From: Myxococcales bacterium
GTDB taxonomy: Bacteria > Myxococcota_A > Polyangia > Polyangiales > Polyangiaceae
Reading direction: 5' to 3'
DNA: 64,000 nt
NCBI GenBank assembly: GCA_016703425.1
Contig: JADJCA010000001.1
Coordinates: forward strand, 558,001-622,000
The position numbers and the translations under genes are program-made. A model generated the notes under the pieces. That model was given only the letters and a program-made list of their open reading frames with translations. It did no database searches and had not been told where the DNA came from. How positions within the stretch are numbered: position 1 is the first letter of the stretch; the number at the start of each line of letters is the position of its first letter. Positions 59,516-64,000 of the stretch are shown here, piece by piece.

Positions 59516-60072
59516 TTGGGCGCGCCCAAGACGTCCATGAGCTCGACATCGAAGACGAGCGTCGCGTTGGGCGGGATCAGAGGCGGGCTGCCTCGCGTGC
59601 CGTAGCCAAGGCTCGACGGGATCGTCAGCTTTCGTTTGCCGCCCACCTTCATGCCCAGGAGGCCCTGATCCCAACCGCGAATCACGTCGCCTTGGCCGAG
59701 CACGAACTCGAAGGGCCGGTCTCGCTTCCGGGAGCTGTCGAACTCGGTGCCGTCGGTGAGCTTGCCGACGTAGTGAACGGCGAGCCGCTGCCCCGCCTTG
59801 GCCTCTTTGCCTCGGCCCACGCGTTGATCGTCGAAGGCGAGCTTGCCCTCCGGCGGCGGCGGCGTCGGTCGGCCCGGCGGGGCAGACCCAGCCGCGGCGA
59901 GGCGCTGCGCGGCGGCAGGATTGAGCGCCGCCGACGCCGGCGGCGCGACCTTCGCGGGGGCCGCCACCTGAGCCGGATCGGTGTTGATGACCTCCGGAGC
60001 CGGCGGTGCCGTGAGGCTCGTGCACCCGATCAGGGAAGCGAGGAGAAGGCAAGACGGCACGGAAATTTGCAT
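59512..60072 (-). CDS. Lipoprotein FKBP-type peptidyl-prolyl isomerase
   Basis: A 186-residue protein with lipobox LIGC (C17), an Ala/Pro linker (about 20-75) and an FKBP domain (about 78-186). Family features: LAVHYVGKLTDGTEFDSS, PFEFVLGQGDVIRGWDQGL, GMKVGGKRKLTIP, LGYG and ATLVFDVELMDV. It should act on proline isomerisation in the periplasm or at the outer membrane. It is translationally coupled to lnt downstream (ATGA) and is divergent from the histidine kinase gene by about 120 bases. Confidence 0.9.
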   Translation of the reverse strand: MQISVPSCLLLASLIGCTSLTAPPAPEVINTDPAQVAAPAKVAPPASAALNPAAAQRLAAAGSAPPGRPTPPPPEGKLAFDDQRVGRGKEAKAGQRLAVHYVGKLTDGTEFDSSRKRDRPFEFVLGQGDVIRGWDQGLLGMKVGGKRKLTIPSSLGYGTRGSPPLIPPNATLVFDVELMDVLGAPK

Positions 60073-60194
60073 AGCGGGCGGGCACTATACCTGCCGTTTT
60101 CCGAAAGGTCACAAGGGGCCCACCGGGTCGGCGACCGACCCCGATCCAAGAACCACTTGCGCAAGAGGCCCTCGGGGCGGCATGTTCGAGTCTC

Positions 60195-61412
60195 GTGGCC
60201 CGCGTCCTCCACATCGAAGACGATCCTCGGAATCGGCTCCTCGTCCGAAAGCTCCTCTCGGCGGAGGGGCACGAGATCGTCGACGCGTCCGACGGCCTTG
60301 AGGGCGTGCGCCTCGCGCTGGCCCAGCGCCCCGACCTGGTGCTCGTGGATCTCAACGTGCCCGGACTCGACGGCTACGAGGTCACGCTTCGACTCAAGAA
60401 CGAGCCCTCCTTGCGAGGCGTTCCGATCATTGCGATCACCGCCGAAGGTGAGCGCGAGACGAGCTTCGCCGTCGGTTGCGACGGCTTTTTGCAGAAGCCC
60501 ATCGACGCGCGGGGCTTCGCCAAACAGGTGCGCCAATACTTGGGCGGCCACCGCGAGCCGATGGCGTCGACGCCCGACGTCGCCGGCGAACGCCTGCGCG
60601 CCCAGAGCGGCCGCATCGTGGCGCACCTCGAGGAGAAGGTCGCTGAGCTCTTGGGCGCCAACGAGCGACTGAAGGAGATGGATCGGCTCCGCACCGAGTT
60701 CTATCGCAACATCTCCCACGAGCTGGCCACGCCGCTCACGCCCATCGTGGGCTACCTCCGCATGATGAGCGACGGCGATCTCGGCGACATCTCGACGCCG
60801 CAACGCAAGGCCCTCCGCGCGATGGACGACTGCGTGAGGCGGCTGCGCTCGACGCTCGACAACCTCGTCGACGTGACGGCGCTCGAAACGGGGAAGATGC
60901 GCTTCTTCCACCGCGAGTACGACTTCCTCGACACGGTGCGGCGCGCCATCGCGCAGCAGGCCGACCCCATCGCCGACAAGAAGCTGGTGCTCCTCGAACA
61001 GCTGCCGCGCGGCCCCTTGCCGGCCTACGGCGACGCGGATCGGCTCAGTCGAGCCATGGGTCAGATCTTCGACAACGCCGTGAAGTTCAGCCCCGACGGC
61101 GGGAACCTCGGCGTCGGTCTTTGGGAGTACGAGACCACTTACGAGGTCGTGGTCGCCGACAGCGGTCCCGGCGTGCGGCCGGAGAACTCGGAGGCGATCT
61201 TCGAGCCGTTCCTCCAGCTCGACGGCTCGGTGACGCGCTCCCACGGCGGCGTTGGCGTTGGCTTGGCCATCGCGCGCCGCTTTGCCCGCGGCCTCGGTGG
61301 AGACGTGCGCGTCGAATCCGGTGCGACGATCCAGGGGCACCACCTGCCGGGCGCCGCCTTCGCGCTGACGGTCGCCAAGCGTGCACCGATGCTCGTCGAA
61401 GGCGCGACGTAA
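60195..61412 (+). CDS. Receiver-histidine kinase hybrid (receiver domain first)
   Basis: A 405-residue cytoplasmic two-component protein starting at a GTG. The receiver domain (1-118) has the acidic pair E8/D9, phospho-acceptor D52, T82 and K101. A short helical linker leads to the histidine kinase: H-box FYRNISHELATP with H175, then the ATPase domain with N-box (IFDNAVKFSPDGG), DSGPGV and GVGVGLAIARRFA motifs. With the receiver in front and no sensor or membrane segment, it probably takes input from another kinase. No partner regulator is adjacent. Confidence 0.9.
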   Translation: MARVLHIEDDPRNRLLVRKLLSAEGHEIVDASDGLEGVRLALAQRPDLVLVDLNVPGLDGYEVTLRLKNEPSLRGVPIIAITAEGERETSFAVGCDGFLQKPIDARGFAKQVRQYLGGHREPMASTPDVAGERLRAQSGRIVAHLEEKVAELLGANERLKEMDRLRTEFYRNISHELATPLTPIVGYLRMMSDGDLGDISTPQRKALRAMDDCVRRLRSTLDNLVDVTALETGKMRFFHREYDFLDTVRRAIAQQADPIADKKLVLLEQLPRGPLPAYGDADRLSRAMGQIFDNAVKFSPDGGNLGVGLWEYETTYEVVVADSGPGVRPENSEAIFEPFLQLDGSVTRSHGGVGVGLAIARRFARGLGGDVRVESGATIQGHHLPGAAFALTVAKRAPMLVEGAT

Positions 61413-61424
61413 CCGGCGCGGCTC

Positions 61425-62564
61425 ATGACGACGTCGGCAAACGGGGGATCTGCGCGCGTCTACCTCGACTGGAACGCGACGACGCCACCGAGCGACGAGG
61501 TCCTTGCCGCCATGCAAAGCGCTGCCAAGGACGCGTGGGGCAACCCGGCCAGCGTCCACGGCGACGGCCGAAGGGCCCGCGCCCGCATCGAGGCCGCACG
61601 CGAGGCCACGGCGGCCCTCGTGGGCGCCGACGCGCGCGACGTCGTCCTGACCTCCGGCGGCACCGAGGCGAACAACCTGGCGCTCCGAAGCGCATTTCCC
61701 GAAGGCTCCAAGGGCCGCCTCCTCACGAGCCGACTCGAGCACCCGTCGATCGTCCGCCTCGCCGAGGCGCTCGCCGCGGAAGGACGAGCCGAGGTGGTCT
61801 GGCTACGCGTCCTCGCGAGCGGCCACGTCGATGTCGACGACGTCCGCGCCGCCCTCGCCATCGGCCCCGCGCGACTCGTGGCCGTGCAAGCGGTCAACCA
61901 CGAGACCGGCGCCGTTCAGCCGCTCGAAGCCATCGCGGCGCTGCTGCCGCCGGAAACGGACCTCCATGTGGACGCGGTTCAGGCCCTAGGGAAGGTCCGC
62001 TTTCCGGCCAAGGTCGCGACCACGATGAGCGTGGCGGCCCATAAAATGCGCGGCCCCAAGGGCATCGGCGCGCTCGTCACGCGGCCATGCGCCAAGCTTG
62101 TCCCGCTGCTCTTTGGTGGCGCGCAGGAGCGCGGCCTTCGCCCCGGGACCGTCGACCCCGTCGGCGCCGCCGGCCTCGAAGCGGCCGCCAACTCGGCGCG
62201 AGCGAGCGGCCCCGTGCGCTACGCACGGGTGGCAGCCCTCCGCGACGAGCTCGAAGGGGCGCTCGTTCGAGAGGGCGGTCAGGTGAACGGTTCGGGCGAG
62301 CGCGCGCCTCACGTGCTGAACGTCTCCTTTTCGACGTGGCGCGGGCCCGAGCTGGTCGCCGCGCTCGACCTCGAGGGCGTGAGCGTGTCGAGCGGAAGCG
62401 CGTGCAGCGCCGGCACGGCTGAGCCGTCGCCGGTCATCGAGGCGATGCTGGGACGGGAGCGCGCCCGTGCGGCGATACGGCTGTCGCTCGGCGACGCCAC
62501 CACAGCGGCGGAGGTCGCGCGCGTCATCGCGATCATGCGAAGGGTGCTGGCTCGCGCCGCGTGA
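61425..62564 (+). CDS. Cysteine desulfurase (NifS/IscS family)
   Basis: A 379-residue pyridoxal-phosphate enzyme that takes sulfur from cysteine to make a persulfide for Fe-S clusters or other thio-cofactors. H206-K207 in AAHKMRGPKGIGAL carries the PLP-binding lysine, and C327 in SSGSACSAGT is the persulfide cysteine. Other family blocks include YLDWNATTPP, GNPASVHGDGR and LTSGGTEANN. The usual Ser/Thr-rich stretch before the HK is here SVAAHK, a mild variant. No IscU or SufE-type scaffold gene is adjacent, so which pathway it serves is open. It starts 13 bases after the histidine kinase gene. Confidence 0.93.
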   Translation: MTTSANGGSARVYLDWNATTPPSDEVLAAMQSAAKDAWGNPASVHGDGRRARARIEAAREATAALVGADARDVVLTSGGTEANNLALRSAFPEGSKGRLLTSRLEHPSIVRLAEALAAEGRAEVVWLRVLASGHVDVDDVRAALAIGPARLVAVQAVNHETGAVQPLEAIAALLPPETDLHVDAVQALGKVRFPAKVATTMSVAAHKMRGPKGIGALVTRPCAKLVPLLFGGAQERGLRPGTVDPVGAAGLEAAANSARASGPVRYARVAALRDELEGALVREGGQVNGSGERAPHVLNVSFSTWRGPELVAALDLEGVSVSSGSACSAGTAEPSPVIEAMLGRERARAAIRLSLGDATTAAEVARVIAIMRRVLARAA

Positions 62565-62565
62565 G

Positions 62566-62581
62566 CAGCGGGGGACCGCTG
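62566..62581. terminator. Hairpin with GGGA loop between convergent genes
   Basis: CAGCGG-GGGA-CCGCTG (62566-62581) is a perfect 6-bp stem with a GNRA-type tetraloop right after the desulfurase stop, between convergent genes. No T-run follows, so termination is tentative. Confidence 0.35.
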
Positions 62582-62588
62582 GGCCGAA

Positions 62589-64000
62589 CTACTGACCCGC
62601 CGCCTTCTGCGGCGCCGCCTCGGGTGTCCCGGTCTCGATGGGAACCCAGAAGGCGCGAACCTTCGCAGACGTGCCCGACCGCGAATACCCGGCGAGGCCG
62701 AAGAGCAGGTTCCAGAAGTGACCTTTGGGATCTTCGCCGTACGAGAAGAGCGGAAGGAGGTGGAACTGCCAGTCGAGGCCGCCGGCGACGCGCTTTTGCA
62801 TATAGAGCGTGTTCGCCGCGACTTGCGTGACCGAATCGTCGCTTGATTCGGCGAAGCGCCAGTAGACGGGGAACCCAACGGTCGTGCGGCTCTTGGGGCT
62901 GGCGAAGTCCCAAAAGATCGGCGCCGCGACCGTGTGCGAGGAGCGGTCCTTGCGTCCCAAATAGAACAGCGGGTGCACGTCGGTCTCCCAACCGCGGATG
63001 TTCCGATTCACCGTCACGTTGGGAAAGAACCACCACGTGCGTGAGAGGCCGACGTCCTCGAAGCGGCCCACGAGAGGAGTCAGCCAGTCGGTGCCGCGTG
63101 GGCTCGACGACTTGTAGAAGAACGGCATCACGGCCCAGTGATGCAGATCGATGTCCTTGTCGGTGTAGCTGTAGACGAGCGGAACGATGGGACCCACGGC
63201 CGTGAACGACGTCGAGCCATTGCGCGTCGTCGCGTGGCTTACGAGGGGCGTCAGCATCGTGTCGCTGGTGGCGGTGGTGCGCCGCATGTAGCCGGGCACC
63301 ACGAAGAGCGAGGAGTCCTCGGTCTTGCCGTAGTGGAAGAGCGGAAAGAGCGTCGTGTGACTCTCTCGGATGCCGCCCGTCGCTGGCTTGCCGCTGATGT
63401 GGAAGAAGAGCGGCGCCACGTCGAAGACGCTCCGCTTGGGATTGTCTTTCCAGATGAGCGGACCGACGACCGTCAGCGAGCTCTCCTCGAGCTCGCGCTT
63501 CTGCGTGTAGAAGAGCAGCGGCGGCACCAGCGTGTAGGTGCGGCGGTTTCCCTCGAGGTCGTTGTTGTCCCCTGAGAAAACCAAGGGCGCGACGCCCCAG
63601 TCGACGTCACGGCCGGTGCGGTCGCGGAAGTAGGGTCCGGCGAGCGTGAACGCGCCCTTCTCGCCCCAATGGGTCGTCGTGAGCAGCGCCGGGGAGTGGA
63701 AATACCCGCCGTCCTTGCGCGCCCCTTGGAAGAACAAAGGCGCGAGCCAGTTGTCGTGTTCGCCGGGGCCTCACGATGCGCAAAGGGGCCGGCCACGACC
63801 ACATGGTTTTCGCGATCGCGGACGCGCCACGCGAGCGGAAAGAGCACGTCGGCGTCGACCTTGAGGGAGCGGCGCTGGTAGAAGAGGAGCCCCGTCAGCG
63901 ACTCACGATCGTAGGTCTCGCGCGAGACCTGCCGGCCCGCGCGAACACCGCGCGTGTGCTCGAGGTAAAGCGGCGGGAGCAGGCGAATGCGCCGCTCGCC
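62589..64000 (-). CDS. Aromatic-rich strand-repeat protein (outer-membrane-like), frameshifted, 5' end off the window
   Basis: At least 470 residues, the N-terminus lying beyond base 64000. The frame that runs from the right edge (for example LLFYQRRSLKVDADVLFPL) breaks at a GGGG run at 63765-63768. With one base added there, ...GPFAHREA joins PGEHDNWLAPLFFQGARKD and continues to the stop at 62589. The protein is built from repeated short blocks of the type x-PLFF/PLLFY-(charged turn)-aromatic strand (APLFFQG, PPLLFYTQ, APLFFHISG, FPLFHYG, MPFFYKS, HPLFYLG, LPLFSYG). This pattern suggests many beta hairpins, as in outer-membrane or surface proteins. No family name can be given with confidence. 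Confidence 0.7.

Overview
The window looks like a chromosomal segment from a myxobacterium (Myxococcota, probably Polyangiales). By eye it is about two thirds G+C, coding density is very high, and GTG/TTG starts are common. Gene content points the same way: Hanks-type Ser/Thr kinases, an MglA-like GTPase, two giant TPR proteins, many small Cys-rich lipoproteins and an outer-membrane-type repeat protein. I see no tRNA, rRNA, CRISPR array, insertion sequence or prophage. The lineage is an inference; the order cannot be proved from the sequence alone.

Layout. 1-2082: 5'-truncated penicillin-binding protein 1C. 2131-16703 (minus): an apparent run atpD-atpC-parvulin PPIase-PHA-granule-type protein-giant TPR protein 2-giant TPR protein 1. 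16928-21836 (plus): dnaG, rpoD, a small membrane protein and a lipoprotein. 22199-23245: a SUMF1/FGE-like protein behind a good sigma-54 promoter match. 23258-27088 (minus): a polysaccharide set (PHP-type CpsB phosphatase, nucleotide-sugar dehydrogenase, LPG-synthase-type membrane protein, exported protein). 27188-32722 (plus): MglA-like GTPase, Ser/Thr kinase, TPR exported protein, lipoprotein. 32779-38040: glucan phosphorylase, YheT-type hydrolase, FAH-family enzyme, Nudix hydrolase.

38200-46522 is the most unusual region. Four tightly packed genes encode (1) an intact Ser/Thr kinase with one membrane segment, (2) a degenerate kinase domain fused through one membrane segment to a five-heme cytochrome c, (3) two cNMP-binding-type domains fused to a four-cluster ferredoxin and a histidine-containing membrane domain, and (4) a tetraheme cytochrome c fused through a membrane segment to a ferredoxin and a pyridine-nucleotide flavoprotein. 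Predicted topologies agree: signalling and NAD(P)H-side domains lie inside, c-hemes outside. This reads as a regulated transmembrane electron-transfer system. I know of no described system with this make-up.

46582-64000: VWA protein, membrane metallophosphoesterase, lipoproteins, YprB-like nuclease, leuS, lptE-like gene, DUF72 protein, two lipoproteins sharing a three-times-repeated Cys scaffold, lnt, lipoprotein FKBP, receiver-histidine kinase, cysteine desulfurase, and a repeat protein running off the right edge. Four genes (TPR protein 2, the TPR exported protein, lnt, the right-edge protein) are each broken by one base at a short G/C run. That pattern looks more like sequencing error than real decay.
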